The notes: generated by a model from the sequence alone, not told the origin. 64,000 nucleotides of DNA from Stappia sp. (GCA_002722295.1 PBLF01000020.1:104693-168692); one strand, 5' to 3'; positions 29,667 to 38,303 are shown, counted from the first letter of the stretch. Numbers and translations: made by a program.

Positions 29667-29912
29667 ATGACGAACAGGCCCACCCGCCTTCTCGAATACA
29701 TTCCCGTGCTCGGCTGGATGCTGCGCAGCGCCAGGCTCGGCGGAACCTTCGAGCGCTATGCCTTCGCCTTCAACATCGCGGCACTCTGGTTTATCGCGCT
29801 GGCGTGGTTTGGATATCCCCTGCTCATCGTGACGATGCTGTCCCTGACGGGGATCTATCTCTTCGGTCTTGTCTATGTGACCTCGCGCGGCCTCTGGTCC
29901 GGCCAGTCCTGA
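29667..29912 (+). CDS. Small membrane protein of unknown function
   Basis: The 81-residue protein has a short polar N-terminus and two hydrophobic segments (about residues 32-48 and 52-69, LLIVTMLSLTGIYLFGLVYV). I chose ATG 29667 because the longer in-frame start adds only charged residues. Alpha-proteobacteria carry similar two-helix proteins, but I recognise no named family. It is transcribed alone between the extensin-like gene and a convergent regulator. Confidence 0.6.
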   Translation: MTNRPTRLLEYIPVLGWMLRSARLGGTFERYAFAFNIAALWFIALAWFGYPLLIVTMLSLTGIYLFGLVYVTSRGLWSGQS

Positions 29913-29929
29913 CCGGGCCCGCTCCCGGC

Positions 29930-30499
29930 TCAGAACGTCGGCGGTGTACAGGCGCTGACGACGACGCAGGGCTCGCGGCCGACCGCCCGGAAACGGTGCG
30001 GCCGGGTGCTGTCGAAGAGATAGGCATCTCCCGGTCCCAGTATCTTCCGGCTTTCGCCGACCGTGACCTCCAGCCGGCCGCTGACGATGACACCGCCTTC
30101 CTCGCCCGTATGGGTGAGCATGACGCGGCCCGTGTCGGCGCCCGGCTGGTAGGTTTCGTGCAGGATCTGCAGCGACCGCGAGAAGAGGGAGCCGCCGACC
30201 TGCCGATAGGAAATGCCGCCGCGACCGATCTCGGTCAGGTCCTCCGCCGCGAAGAACACCTGCTCCTCCGGCTCCGGTTCGAAGGCGAAAAACTCGGACA
30301 GGCCGATGGGAACGCCGTCGAGCACCCGCTTCAGGGCGCTGACAGAGGGGTTCATGCGTCCCGATTCGATCAGAGATATCGTGCCGTTGGTGACACCGGC
30401 CCTGCGCGCAAGCGCACGCTGGGACAGGCCGCGCGAGACCCGCACCGCCTTCAGACGGGGGCCAAGGGTCCTGACGAACTCGTCCTCGTCGCCTTGCAT
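29930..30499 (-). CDS. XRE-cupin transcriptional regulator (PuuR type)
   Basis: The 189-residue protein has an N-terminal XRE helix-turn-helix (about residues 12-66, GLSQRALARRAGVTNGTISLIESG) and a C-terminal cupin domain (about 110-185, SGRLEVTVGESRKILGPGDAYLFDSTRPHRF, seen in parts). Such regulators sense small amines or amino acids and control adjacent catabolic genes; PuuR for putrescine is the model. It is divergent from an omega-aminotransferase across 133 bases, so that gene is the probable target. Confidence 0.88.
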   Translation of the reverse strand: MQGDEDEFVRTLGPRLKAVRVSRGLSQRALARRAGVTNGTISLIESGRMNPSVSALKRVLDGVPIGLSEFFAFEPEPEEQVFFAAEDLTEIGRGGISYRQVGGSLFSRSLQILHETYQPGADTGRVMLTHTGEEGGVIVSGRLEVTVGESRKILGPGDAYLFDSTRPHRFRAVGREPCVVVSACTPPTF

Positions 30500-30632
30500 G
30501 TTTACGATCCTGAACGTTTGAAGCTCATGATATGTTAGATCAATAAGTTACGGTATGGAAGAAACAGACTGTTTCCCGATCCGGAACCGTGTTCTCTCAT
30601 GAGAGGGGACACTTCCGAGAAGGAACAGCCAA

Positions 30633-31976
30633 ATGGACCAGACATTGCCCGGAGCCGGACAGGCCGGCCACAATCGCCCGCTTGACGCCTACTGGATGCC
30701 GTTCACCTCGAACCGGCGCTTCAAGGCGGCCCCGAAGCTGCTCGCCGAGGCCAAGGGCATGTATTACCGCTCGGATGACGGACGCGAGGTGCTCGACGGC
30801 ACTGCAGGCCTTTGGTGCTGCAACGCGGGGCACGGGCGCGAGGAAATCGCGGAAGCGGTATACCGGCAGCTCCAGAAGCTGGACTATGCGCCGTCGTTCC
30901 AGCTCGGCCATCCCATCGCCTTCGAGTTCGCCGAGCGGCTGACCGATCTCGCGCCGGAGGGCTACAACCACGTCTTCTTCACCGGTTCGGGGTCCGAGTC
31001 CGCCGACACCGCGATGAAGATCGCGCTCGCCTACCACCGGGCCCGCGGGGAGGGGACCCGCACCCGCTTCATCGGCCGTGAGCGCGGGTATCATGGCGTC
31101 GGGTTCGGCGGCATGTCCGTCGGCGGCATCATGGGCAATCGCCGCCAGTTCGGCGCGATGCTGCCCGGCGTCGATCACATGCGCCACACACATGACCTGG
31201 AGCGCAACGCCTGGAGCGTCGGCGAGCCGGAACACGGTGCGGAACTGGCCGACGATCTCGAGCGGCTGGTCGGCCTTCATGGCGCCGACACGATCGCGGC
31301 GGGGATCGTTGAGCCCGTCGCGGGGTCCACGGGCGTTCTGGTGCCGCCGAAGGGCTACCTCAAGCGACTGCGGGAGATCTGCGACCGGCACGGCATCCTC
31401 ATGATCTACGATGAGGTCATCACGGGATTCGGCCGTCTCGGCACGCCGTTCGCGGTCGACCGGTTCGGCGTCGAGCCGGACATCTTCACGACCGCCAAGG
31501 CGCTGACCAACGGTGTGCTGCCGATGGGCGCGGTCTTCACCAAGGACCACGTGCACGACGCGCTCATGCAGGGCGACGAGGCCGCGATCGAGCTCTTCCA
31601 CGGCTACACCTATTCGGGGCATCCGGTCGCGTGCGCAGCCGGCCTCGCCACGCTGGACATCTACGCCAACGAGGGGCTCCTGACCCGCGCGACGGAGCTC
31701 GAGACCCTGTGGAGCGACACGATGCACGCGCTTCGCGGAGAGCCGCATGTGATCGACGTGCGCACCATCGGCCTGGTCGCGGGCATCGAGCTGGCTCCGC
31801 GGGCCGGTCAGGTCGGCGCGCGTGGCTACGAGGTCTTCACGCGCTGCTTCGAGGAGGGCGTCCTGATCCGAGTGACCGGCGACATCATCGCGCTGTCGCC
31901 GCCGCTGATCGTGGAGCCGGGCGAAGTCGCACGCATGGCGGAATGTGTCCGCGATGCCCTGAAGGTCTGCGAATGA
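30633..31976 (+). CDS. Class III omega-aminotransferase, beta-alanine:pyruvate type
   Basis: The 447-residue PLP enzyme has the class III fold and matches beta-alanine:pyruvate aminotransferases in YWMPFTSNRRF (about residue 22), GYHGVGFGGMSVGGIMGNR, the DEVITGFGR cofactor motif and the PLP lysine in TTAKALTNGVLPMGAV (about residue 290). GYTYSGHPVACAAGLA follows. It transfers an amino group from an omega-amino acid or polyamine-derived amine to pyruvate. The divergent PuuR-type regulator suggests polyamine or beta-alanine catabolism. A strong terminator follows. Confidence 0.9.
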   Translation: MDQTLPGAGQAGHNRPLDAYWMPFTSNRRFKAAPKLLAEAKGMYYRSDDGREVLDGTAGLWCCNAGHGREEIAEAVYRQLQKLDYAPSFQLGHPIAFEFAERLTDLAPEGYNHVFFTGSGSESADTAMKIALAYHRARGEGTRTRFIGRERGYHGVGFGGMSVGGIMGNRRQFGAMLPGVDHMRHTHDLERNAWSVGEPEHGAELADDLERLVGLHGADTIAAGIVEPVAGSTGVLVPPKGYLKRLREICDRHGILMIYDEVITGFGRLGTPFAVDRFGVEPDIFTTAKALTNGVLPMGAVFTKDHVHDALMQGDEAAIELFHGYTYSGHPVACAAGLATLDIYANEGLLTRATELETLWSDTMHALRGEPHVIDVRTIGLVAGIELAPRAGQVGARGYEVFTRCFEEGVLIRVTGDIIALSPPLIVEPGEVARMAECVRDALKVCE

Positions 31977-32006
31977 TCGTCTGATCGCCGCACCGCAGCG
32001 ATTGCC

Positions 32007-32037
32007 GCGCCCGGAGGCTCAGCCTCCGGGCGCTTTT
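32007..32037 (+). terminator. Rho-independent terminator after the aminotransferase
   Basis: A GC-rich stem (GCGCCCGGAG paired with CTCCGGGCGC, extendable through the loop) is followed directly by TTTT. It lies 30 bases after the stop codon of the aminotransferase gene. Confidence 0.8.
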
Positions 32038-32143
32038 GACTCTGACAACAAATCGCAATGACGGGGCTTTAGACTCTCGCGTCGAATCAACGGGTTGCTG
32101 ACGAAGGACATGCAGCCCATCACGGGTACGAAAGGATGATGCG

Positions 32144-33007
32144 GTGAACGATGGTGCAACGGGCGAGGGACTGGTGGCCGGCATTGACGAGGCGACCGGG
32201 GCGGCGCTGATCGAGATCGTTCGGGCTGCGGCGGCGCGGGAGATCCTTCCCCGCTTCCGGAACCTGGCGGACGACGAGATCGACACCAAGGCCGGGCCGG
32301 ATGATCTCGTGACCATCGCCGATCGCGCGGCGGAAGCGGCAATCACCATCGCCGCGCGCGATCTTCTTCCCGATGCGCTCGTGATCGGGGAGGAGGCGGT
32401 CTCCGAGACGCCCGATCTTCTTGCTCTGATGGAAGATGCGAAGACCTGTGTGGTCATCGACCCCGTCGACGGAACCAGCAATTTCGCGTCGGGTATCGCG
32501 GCCTTCGGCGTCATCCTGAGCGTTGTCGAGCGTGGGCAGCCGGTGTTCGGCCTGCTGTATGATCCGGTCCTCGATGACTGGATCGTCGCGCACAAGGGGC
32601 AGGGAGCCTGGTTCTCGGCGCCGGGCCGTGCGCCTCGCCGTCTCACGACCCGGCCTCGTCCGCCCGCAGGCCGGCTGCAGGGGTTCGTTCCGGTCGATCT
32701 GTTCGAGCCGATGGACCGGGCGCCGGTGATGGCCCGCTTCGCTCCGCTCGGGCCGACCCGGGCCCTGCGCTGCTCTTGCCACGAATATCGGACCATCGCC
32801 TTCGGTCACGCCGATTACGCGGTTTCTCCGGAACCCAAGCCGTGGGACCACGCCGCCGGTGCGCTGATCGTCGCCGAGGCGGGCGGGCACGCAACGGTTG
32901 CAGGAACCGCTCCCTATCTGCCGGCACGCAGTGATGGTCCGCTCATCATCGCATCGAGCAGGGACGTCGCGCTCGATGTCGCGCGAATGGCTTCAAACAA
33001 GGGCTGA
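32144..33007 (+). CDS. Inositol monophosphatase family protein
   Basis: The 287-residue protein has the lithium-sensitive phosphatase motifs: GEEAVSE (metal-binding Glu, about residue 82), DPVDGTSNFASG (about 105-116) and PWDHAAGALIVAEAGG near residue 235. These bind two or three Mg ions. The family covers inositol-1-phosphatase, histidinol phosphatase and CysQ-like enzymes, and the substrate is not evident here. The start is GTG 32144. It stands alone between a terminator and a riboswitch. Confidence 0.87.
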   Translation: MNDGATGEGLVAGIDEATGAALIEIVRAAAAREILPRFRNLADDEIDTKAGPDDLVTIADRAAEAAITIAARDLLPDALVIGEEAVSETPDLLALMEDAKTCVVIDPVDGTSNFASGIAAFGVILSVVERGQPVFGLLYDPVLDDWIVAHKGQGAWFSAPGRAPRRLTTRPRPPAGRLQGFVPVDLFEPMDRAPVMARFAPLGPTRALRCSCHEYRTIAFGHADYAVSPEPKPWDHAAGALIVAEAGGHATVAGTAPYLPARSDGPLIIASSRDVALDVARMASNKG

Positions 33008-33179
33008 CGTCGGGTTCGCTCCGGTGTCGCGGTGGATGTTCAGCGCTGATGCGGGCGATGTTGACGCGTCGCCTTGCCCGGCGTGTCTCAACTTGGTCGC
33101 GACTTGTGATTGACAAGCCGGAACGGCCGGGGCCATGTTGTCGCGTCAACGGTTCTCGGGGTCAGGTCTGGCCCTGGGA

Positions 33180-33345
33180 TTAAAAGGGAACACGGTGAGG
33201 CGTACCCAACAGGGACCGAAACCGTGGCTGCCCCCGCAACTGTGAGCGGAGAGCCGGAACCGACGATGCCACTGGCGCGATGCGCCGGGAAGGCCGGTTC
33301 AGGTGATGACCCGCAAGCCAGGAGACCTGCCGCTGATGTCACGAT
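33180..33345 (+). ncRNA. Cobalamin riboswitch controlling the cobalt ECF transporter operon
   Basis: The segment has the conserved aptamer parts in order: GGTGAGGCG (from 33195), the GGCTGCCCCCGCAACTGTGA core, GATGCCACTGG (33274-33284) and the B12 box AGCCAGGAGACCTGCC (33316-33331). Bases 33182-33250 are identical to 12255-12323 of the other riboswitch. A 9-bp hairpin (33470-33478 with 33481-33489) just ahead of the ribosome site of the next gene may be part of the expression platform. Upstream of it (33008-33179) I see nothing specific. Confidence 0.95.
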
Positions 33346-33469
33346 CTGCCTTGGGCAGCCTCGTGACCACCGCAACCGGACGCCGGGGTGAGCGTCACGC
33401 GGGTGAGCGACAGGTGAATTCCGTCTCCGCTTTCCGCATCCTTCCCCGATCGTCCTTTCAGTCGACCGT

Positions 33470-33489
33470 GCCGGCTTGTTCAAGCCGGC
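33470..33489 (+). promoter_or_regulatory. Hairpin in the leader just upstream of the DUF4198 gene ribosome site
   Basis: Perfect 9-bp arms GCCGGCTTG and CAAGCCGGC flank two bases. The hairpin ends nine bases before the GAGAGGGA ribosome site of the gene at 33512, so it could hide or expose that site in response to the B12 aptamer. It has no T tract, so translation control is more likely than termination. Confidence 0.4.
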
Positions 33490-33511
33490 GGCCCATTGAG
33501 AGGGACGCTAC

Positions 33512-34309
33512 ATGAATTTCTCGAACCTCGGACTCGGTGCGCTTTGCGCCGCATCTCTTCTCGCTCCGCTTGCCGCGCAGGCGCATTTCCAGCTCGCCTA
33601 TACGCCCGAGGTGAACCTGCAAAAGGCAGGTGACGTGCCGGTCAAGCTCATCTTCTGGCACCCCTTCGAGAACGGCCATGTCATGGACATGGGCGACCCG
33701 ATCCAGTTCTACGCCGTCCATCGCGGCGAGAAGATCGATCTCAAGGGATCCCTGAAGCCGATCACCTTCGCGGGAACGGAGAACGAGGCCGCGGCCTTCG
33801 ACGCGACGCTGCCGGTGAAACGCAGCGGCGACTACGTGCTCGTCGTGGAGCCCGCTCCCTACTACGAGGAAAGCGAGGACATCTTCATCCAGCAGATCAC
33901 GAAGTCCTACGTGAACCGCAACGAGATGCCGACCGACTGGATGGAGCCGCAGGGACTTGTCACGGAGATCCTGCCGCTGAACAGGCCGACCAATATCGTT
34001 GCCGGCTCGACGTTCTCCGGGCGTGTCCTGTCCGAGGGCAAGCCGGTCCCCGGTGCCGAGATCGAGATCGAGTACATGGCGGCCGAGCCCGACATGAACG
34101 CAAACACGCCGGTGGCGCCGAAGGCATCCCCGATGCCGGGCGGTGCGGTGGTCGCGATCTCGGACGAGAACGGATACTTCACCTTCGGCATTCCCAAGGC
34201 GGGATTCTGGGGGTTCGCGGCGCTTGGTTCCGGTCCCGTGAAGGAGCATGAGGGCAAGGAACTCAGTCAGGACGCGGTTATCTGGGTCCGCGCCTACGAC
34301 GTCGAGTAA
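33512..34309 (+). CDS. DUF4198 periplasmic protein of a cobalt/nickel ECF transporter (NikK-like)
   Basis: The 265-residue protein has a signal peptide (about residues 1-24) whose cleavage would leave a mature N-terminus beginning His-Phe. The body is the DUF4198 fold (NVVDLIFWHPFENGHVM-like region, ending FAALGSGPVKEHEGKEL). DUF4198 proteins accompany the NikKMLQO class of energy-coupling-factor metal transporters and probably deliver or bind the metal in the periplasm. It is first in the operon under the B12 riboswitch, so cobalt is the likely metal. Confidence 0.87.
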   Translation: MNFSNLGLGALCAASLLAPLAAQAHFQLAYTPEVNLQKAGDVPVKLIFWHPFENGHVMDMGDPIQFYAVHRGEKIDLKGSLKPITFAGTENEAAAFDATLPVKRSGDYVLVVEPAPYYEESEDIFIQQITKSYVNRNEMPTDWMEPQGLVTEILPLNRPTNIVAGSTFSGRVLSEGKPVPGAEIEIEYMAAEPDMNANTPVAPKASPMPGGAVVAISDENGYFTFGIPKAGFWGFAALGSGPVKEHEGKELSQDAVIWVRAYDVE

Positions 34310-34338
34310 GGGGCAGGCCTGGGCCGGAGGAGGCGTGC

Positions 34339-34965
34339 ATGCATATCGTCGACGGCGCGCTGTCGCATGGTGTGGTGGTTGCCGGGGCCGTGCTGGCCGC
34401 CGGCGGCATCGCGATGGGCTTGCGCAAGCTCCCCATGGAGAAAATCCCCGCGGCCGGAGTGCTCAGCGCCTCGTTCTTCGTGGCATCCCTGATCCATGTG
34501 CCCATCGGGCCCTCGAGCGTCCATCTGATCCTGAACGGTCTGGCCGGGCTCGTGCTCGGCTGGGCCGCCTTTCCGGCGCTTTTCGTCGGATTGCTTCTGC
34601 AGACGATCTTCTTCGGCTTCGGCGGCCTTACCGTTCTGGGCGTCAACACGGTGAACATCGCGCTGCCGGCGGTGGCGGTCTACTACCTGTGTCGGTCAGG
34701 GCTGGCCGCGAGATCACCGGTTGTCGCTGCCGTCGTGGGCGGAATTGGCGGTGCGCTCTCGATCGTCTTCACGACGCTCCTCGTCGGCCTTTCGCTTGCC
34801 ATGAGCGGTGAGGAGTTCGTGCCCGCCGCCAAGCTCGTGTTCTTCGCCCACATTCCGGTCATGGCAATCGAGGGCATCCTCACCGGCTTTGCCGTCTACC
34901 TGGCGCGCAAGGTCAAGCCGGAGCTTTTTATCGGACTGCAGGCATCTTCGGAGAGCGTCGCATGA
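34339..34965 (+). CDS. cbiM: Cobalt/nickel ECF transporter substrate-specific subunit CbiM/NikM
   Basis: The 208-residue membrane protein has about six helices and starts MHIVDGALS. This matches the CbiM/NikM N-terminus in which His2 and the free amino end bind the metal. A second metal-site region, ASLIHVPIGPSSVHLILNG, lies near residues 50-68. It overlaps the next gene by four bases. The subfamily (short, with NikK- and NikL-like partners) includes both Ni and Co transporters; the B12 riboswitch favours cobalt. Confidence 0.92.
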   Translation: MHIVDGALSHGVVVAGAVLAAGGIAMGLRKLPMEKIPAAGVLSASFFVASLIHVPIGPSSVHLILNGLAGLVLGWAAFPALFVGLLLQTIFFGFGGLTVLGVNTVNIALPAVAVYYLCRSGLAARSPVVAAVVGGIGGALSIVFTTLLVGLSLAMSGEEFVPAAKLVFFAHIPVMAIEGILTGFAVYLARKVKPELFIGLQASSESVA

Positions 34966-35594
34966 GACAGGTGACAGTGTCCGTCATCGTCGGACTGGTT
35001 TTCGCACTGGCCTCCTTCCAGTCGGCCTTTGCCCACAAGGTCATTGCCTCGGTCTTTGCAAGCGGCAGCATGATCGAGGGGGAAGTCGGCTTCTCGAACG
35101 GTGACATGGCCGCAAACACGCTGGTCGAGGTGTTCGACGAGGAGGGCGCCAAGCTCGGCGAGGCAACGACCGACGAGGACGGCTTCTTCTCGTTCACGCC
35201 GACCAGCCGGGTCGTGCATGTGTTCAGGGCGAACCTGGGGGCAGGGCACGTCGCCGAGGTTCGCATGGGGCTGGAGGAACTGCCCCGGATCGCAGGAGCC
35301 GGGTCGGCCACCGCCCCCGGCGTGTCCGGTGATGCGGCGAAGAGCCCGGGAGCCGGAAGCGTATCCGTTGCGGCGAACACGAATGGCGTTGCGCTCGATG
35401 CGGCGGTTCTGGCTGAAAACCGGGAACTCCTTCGCGAGATGATCCACAGGGAGGTCACGCCCTTGCGCCGCGAGATCGCCGCCTACAAGGAGAAGAACGA
35501 CCTGCAGACGATCCTTGGCGGGATGGGCTATATCGCCGGTCTGTTCGGCGTGTTCTTCTATGTCGCCGCGCGGCGCAAGATGGCCGGAACCTGA
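34962..35594 (+). CDS. NikL-like accessory protein of the cobalt ECF transporter
   Basis: The 210-residue protein has a signal peptide (about residues 1-24, ending AFA), a small carboxypeptidase-regulatory-like beta domain (about 25-100, with TTDEDGFFSFTP), a low-complexity linker, a short coiled segment rich in Glu/Arg and a C-terminal membrane helix (GMGYIAGLFGVFFYVAARR). This is the NikL layout; NikL replaces CbiN in such transporters. The mature N-terminus would start His-Lys, which may help present metal to CbiM. It is joined to cbiM by ATGA overlap and is three bases ahead of cbiQ. Confidence 0.83.
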   Translation: MRQVTVSVIVGLVFALASFQSAFAHKVIASVFASGSMIEGEVGFSNGDMAANTLVEVFDEEGAKLGEATTDEDGFFSFTPTSRVVHVFRANLGAGHVAEVRMGLEELPRIAGAGSATAPGVSGDAAKSPGAGSVSVAANTNGVALDAAVLAENRELLREMIHREVTPLRREIAAYKEKNDLQTILGGMGYIAGLFGVFFYVAARRKMAGT

Positions 35595-35597
35595 CCG

Positions 35598-36395
35598 ATG
35601 GGACACCTCGTCTCGTCGGGTCCGAAGGTTCTGATCGGTGCGGACGGCGCGCGTACCGAAAACTTTCTGGACGGTCTCGACCCGAGAAGCCGGCTTCTGG
35701 CCGCCTTGTTCTTCGCGATCCTTGTCGTCAGCCTCAAGAGCCTGGCCGTGCTGGCGCTCGGCTTCGGCGTTTCGCTGGCCATGCTGCTTGCCACCCGTCT
35801 GCCGCTGAAGGGAACGCTGCGGCGCATGGCGGCGATGGACGGCTTTATCATCTTCATGCTCGTGCTGCTGCCGTTCACGGTTCCGGGCACGCCGCTCTTC
35901 TTCGTATTCGGCTTTCCGTTCTCGCTCGAGGGCGCGCTGAAGGCAGCGGAGATCGCGCTCAAGGCCAATGCGGTCATCCTGATGCTCATGGTGCTCGTGG
36001 GAACGCTGGAGCCGGTGACGCTCGGACACGCGCTGCACAGGCTCAGGACACCCGAGACACTCGTGCATCTTTTGATGTTCACCGTGCGCTACATCTCCGT
36101 GCTTCATCAGGAGTACCAGAGGCTGCGGGGTGCGATGAAGGTGCGTTCGTTCCGCCTTCGCAACTCGCTTCATACCTACAAGTCGATCGGATACCTCGTC
36201 GGAATGATGCTCGTGCGGTCCGTCGATCGCTCCGAAAGGATCCTCGCGGCGATGAAATGCCGAGGGTTCACGGGCGCCATTCCGCTTCTCGATGCGATGC
36301 GTTTCTCGAAGCGCGATGCCGTTTTCGCGGCTTTGGTGTCTGTCGTTGGCGGCACGCTGCTTATCCTGGAGTGGGGCAATGGCACCGCTTATTGA
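35598..36395 (+). CDS. cbiQ: ECF transporter transmembrane subunit CbiQ
   Basis: The 265-residue membrane protein has about five or six hydrophobic segments and the coupling motif AMKCRGFTGAI near residue 217 (the Ala-Arg-Gly-type helix that contacts the ATPase), the hallmark of the T component. RLRGAMKVRSFR near residue 177 is the first such motif. It links CbiM to the CbiO ATPase and overlaps cbiO by 17 bases. Confidence 0.92.
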   Translation: MGHLVSSGPKVLIGADGARTENFLDGLDPRSRLLAALFFAILVVSLKSLAVLALGFGVSLAMLLATRLPLKGTLRRMAAMDGFIIFMLVLLPFTVPGTPLFFVFGFPFSLEGALKAAEIALKANAVILMLMVLVGTLEPVTLGHALHRLRTPETLVHLLMFTVRYISVLHQEYQRLRGAMKVRSFRLRNSLHTYKSIGYLVGMMLVRSVDRSERILAAMKCRGFTGAIPLLDAMRFSKRDAVFAALVSVVGGTLLILEWGNGTAY

Positions 36396-37050
36396 ACTGG
36401 ATGGTCTCCATTTCGGCTATCACGGCCATGCGCCCGTATTGAGAGGGGCTTCGCTCACCCTGCACACGGGCGAGCGCCTGGCGATCAGCGGTCACAATGG
36501 CGCGGGCAAGAGCACGCTGCTGCGGATGATCGTCGGACTGCTGAAGCCGTCCCGGGGCATGGTGCGCGCCTTCGGGCGCGAGTGTCGGGAGGAGGCCGAC
36601 TTTCACGACGTCCGGCGCCGCGCCGGCTTCGTGTTCCAGGACCCCGACGACCAGCTTTTCTGTCCGACCGTGGCGGAGGATGTGGCCTTCGGCCCGCTCA
36701 ACCTCGGCAAGAGCCGGGCGGAAGCATCGCGGATCGTCGACGAGGTGCTTGAGCAGCTCGACCTGACGTTTCTGCGGGACCGGATCACGTACAAGCTTTC
36801 AGGCGGAGAGAAGCGGCTCGTCAGCCTCGCGACGGTGCTTGCCATGGAGCCGGATGTCCTGCTTCTCGATGAGCCGACGAATGCGCTCGACGAGAAGAAC
36901 GAGGCGCGGCTTATCGAGATCCTTCTCGGACTGCCCCAGGCGATGATCATCGTCTCCCACGATGCCGATTTCCGCGCCCGGCTCGCGACCCGCGCGCTGC
37001 GCCTGGAACACGGGGGCCTTGTCGCAAGGGCACAGGGGGTAGCCTCGTAG
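36379..37050 (+). CDS. cbiO: ECF transporter ATP-binding subunit CbiO
   Basis: The 223-residue ATPase has a Walker A motif GHNGAGKSTLL, a Q-loop region QDPDDQLFCPTVAEDVAFGPLN (its first part is characteristic of ECF ATPases), the signature LSGGEKRLVSLA and the Walker B motif LLLDEPTNALD. I chose ATG 36379 because it begins the conserved beta strand; a longer frame lies within cbiQ. The protein is on the short side, ending soon after the H-loop (VSHDADF). It ends the riboswitch-controlled operon. Confidence 0.92.
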   Translation: MAPLIELDGLHFGYHGHAPVLRGASLTLHTGERLAISGHNGAGKSTLLRMIVGLLKPSRGMVRAFGRECREEADFHDVRRRAGFVFQDPDDQLFCPTVAEDVAFGPLNLGKSRAEASRIVDEVLEQLDLTFLRDRITYKLSGGEKRLVSLATVLAMEPDVLLLDEPTNALDEKNEARLIEILLGLPQAMIIVSHDADFRARLATRALRLEHGGLVARAQGVAS

Positions 37051-37115
37051 ACGAGGCATGTCGTTGCGGTTTTGGCGGAAGGCGCGCCGGAAATGCGTGG
37101 AACATCCGTGCTTGC

Positions 37116-37136
37116 ATATCCCCTCCAGGGGGATAG
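37116..37136. promoter_or_regulatory. Candidate RcnR/CsoR-type operator
   Basis: TATCCCC (37117-37123) and GGGGATA (37129-37135) form an inverted repeat with C and G tracts flanked by AT bases, the form of site bound by RcnR, DmeR and other CsoR-family metal repressors. It lies ten bases before the start codon of the regulator gene, so repression of the regulator and rcnA together is likely. Confidence 0.65.
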
Positions 37137-37145
37137 GATGAAAGC

Positions 37146-37409
37146 ATGGAGCACGAAACGCACGGTGATGTGGTCAAACGCCTGAAACGGGCATCCGGCC
37201 ACTTGCAGAAAACGATCTCGATGATCGAGGACGGGCGGTCCTGCGTTGATGTCGCCCAGCAGCTCCATGCCGTAAGCAAGGCGATCGAGCAGGCGAAGCG
37301 CGTGTTTATCCACGATCACATCGACCACTGTCTCGAGGGCAGCGCCAACGAACCGAGGGATCAGGCCGCTCTCGTCGCCGAGTTTCGCGAGATCTCGAAG
37401 TATCTTTGA
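37146..37409 (+). CDS. Metal-sensing repressor of the RcnR/DmeR (CsoR) family
   Basis: The 87-residue all-helical protein matches the CsoR/RcnR family. It has an early His (MEHETH), a Cys in the second helix (GRSCVDVAQQL, about residue 33) and His residues in FIHDHIDHC (about 58-64). That is the His-Cys-His-His set used by RcnR and DmeR for cobalt and nickel, unlike the CsoR copper set. It lies 12 bases ahead of an RcnA-type exporter and just after a cobalt importer, so it probably derepresses the exporter when Co or Ni is in excess. Confidence 0.88.
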   Translation: MEHETHGDVVKRLKRASGHLQKTISMIEDGRSCVDVAQQLHAVSKAIEQAKRVFIHDHIDHCLEGSANEPRDQAALVAEFREISKYL

Positions 37410-37421
37410 GAGGCGTGTGCG

Positions 37422-38303
37422 ATGGATATCAACGCTGCCGTCGCAGCGGGGGCGGAGAATCCGCTGCTGCTGTTTGCAATGGCGCTGGTGCTGGGAGCCC
37501 TGCACGGGCTTGAGCCCGGGCACAGCAAGACCATGATGGCGGCCTATATCATCGCCATCCGCGGCACCGCGTTTCAGGCGTTGTTGCTTGGCCTTTCGGC
37601 GGCGGCCTCGCATGTCGTCATCGTCTGGCTTCTTGCAATCCTCGGACTCCGCTATGGCAACGAACTGATCGGGGACGATCTCGAGCCGGTTCTCATGGCG
37701 GTCTCCGGCGTCATCATCGTGGGCGTGGGGCTCTGGGTCTTGCGGCAGGCCCTTGGGGAGCGGAGAAGGCGCCGCCACGACCTCTCACATGAGCCCGTTC
37801 ACAGGCACCATGCCGTTGCGGCCGGAGTGTCCGCGCATCATGCGGCCCCTCATCGGCATGATCATTTTCACGCTCATGCCCATGGGGGGAGCACCGGTCA
37901 CCGGCATCCCCGCGACATCGCGCAGGCGGATGCTCACACGATGGCACATGCTCGCCAGATCGAGGCCCGGGTGCAGGATGGCCGGACATCGACGTTGCAG
38001 ACCATCCTGCTCGGCCTTTCCGGCGGGTTGATACCCTGTCCCGCCGCGATCACGGTGCTTCTGCTGTGCCTTCAGCTCAAGAAGATGGCCCTTGGCCTCA
38101 CGCTGGTTGCCGCATTCAGTGTTGGCCTGGCGGTGACGCTCGTTGCCGTCGGCGTCACGGCGGCCGTGGGAGTTCGTTATGCAGCCCACCGGACGCCATG
38201 GCTCGACAGGCTCTTGCAGAAGGCCCCTTTCGCGTCCGCCGTCCTCATCTGTCTGCTCGGCATCGCGATGATCGTCTCCGCGATCGGCCACGGTCATCCC
38301 TGA
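37422..38303 (+). CDS. rcnA: Nickel/cobalt efflux protein RcnA (NicO family)
   Basis: The 293-residue membrane protein has six hydrophobic segments and the NicO/RcnA motif HGLEPGHSKTMMAAYI near residue 28. A cytoplasmic loop (about residues 122-185) is very His-rich (for example HRHDHFHAHAHGG), as in RcnA. The second half has GLSGGLIPCPAAITVLL. It exports excess Co and Ni and is cotranscribed with its RcnR-type regulator. Confidence 0.92.
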   Translation: MDINAAVAAGAENPLLLFAMALVLGALHGLEPGHSKTMMAAYIIAIRGTAFQALLLGLSAAASHVVIVWLLAILGLRYGNELIGDDLEPVLMAVSGVIIVGVGLWVLRQALGERRRRRHDLSHEPVHRHHAVAAGVSAHHAAPHRHDHFHAHAHGGSTGHRHPRDIAQADAHTMAHARQIEARVQDGRTSTLQTILLGLSGGLIPCPAAITVLLLCLQLKKMALGLTLVAAFSVGLAVTLVAVGVTAAVGVRYAAHRTPWLDRLLQKAPFASAVLICLLGIAMIVSAIGHGHP

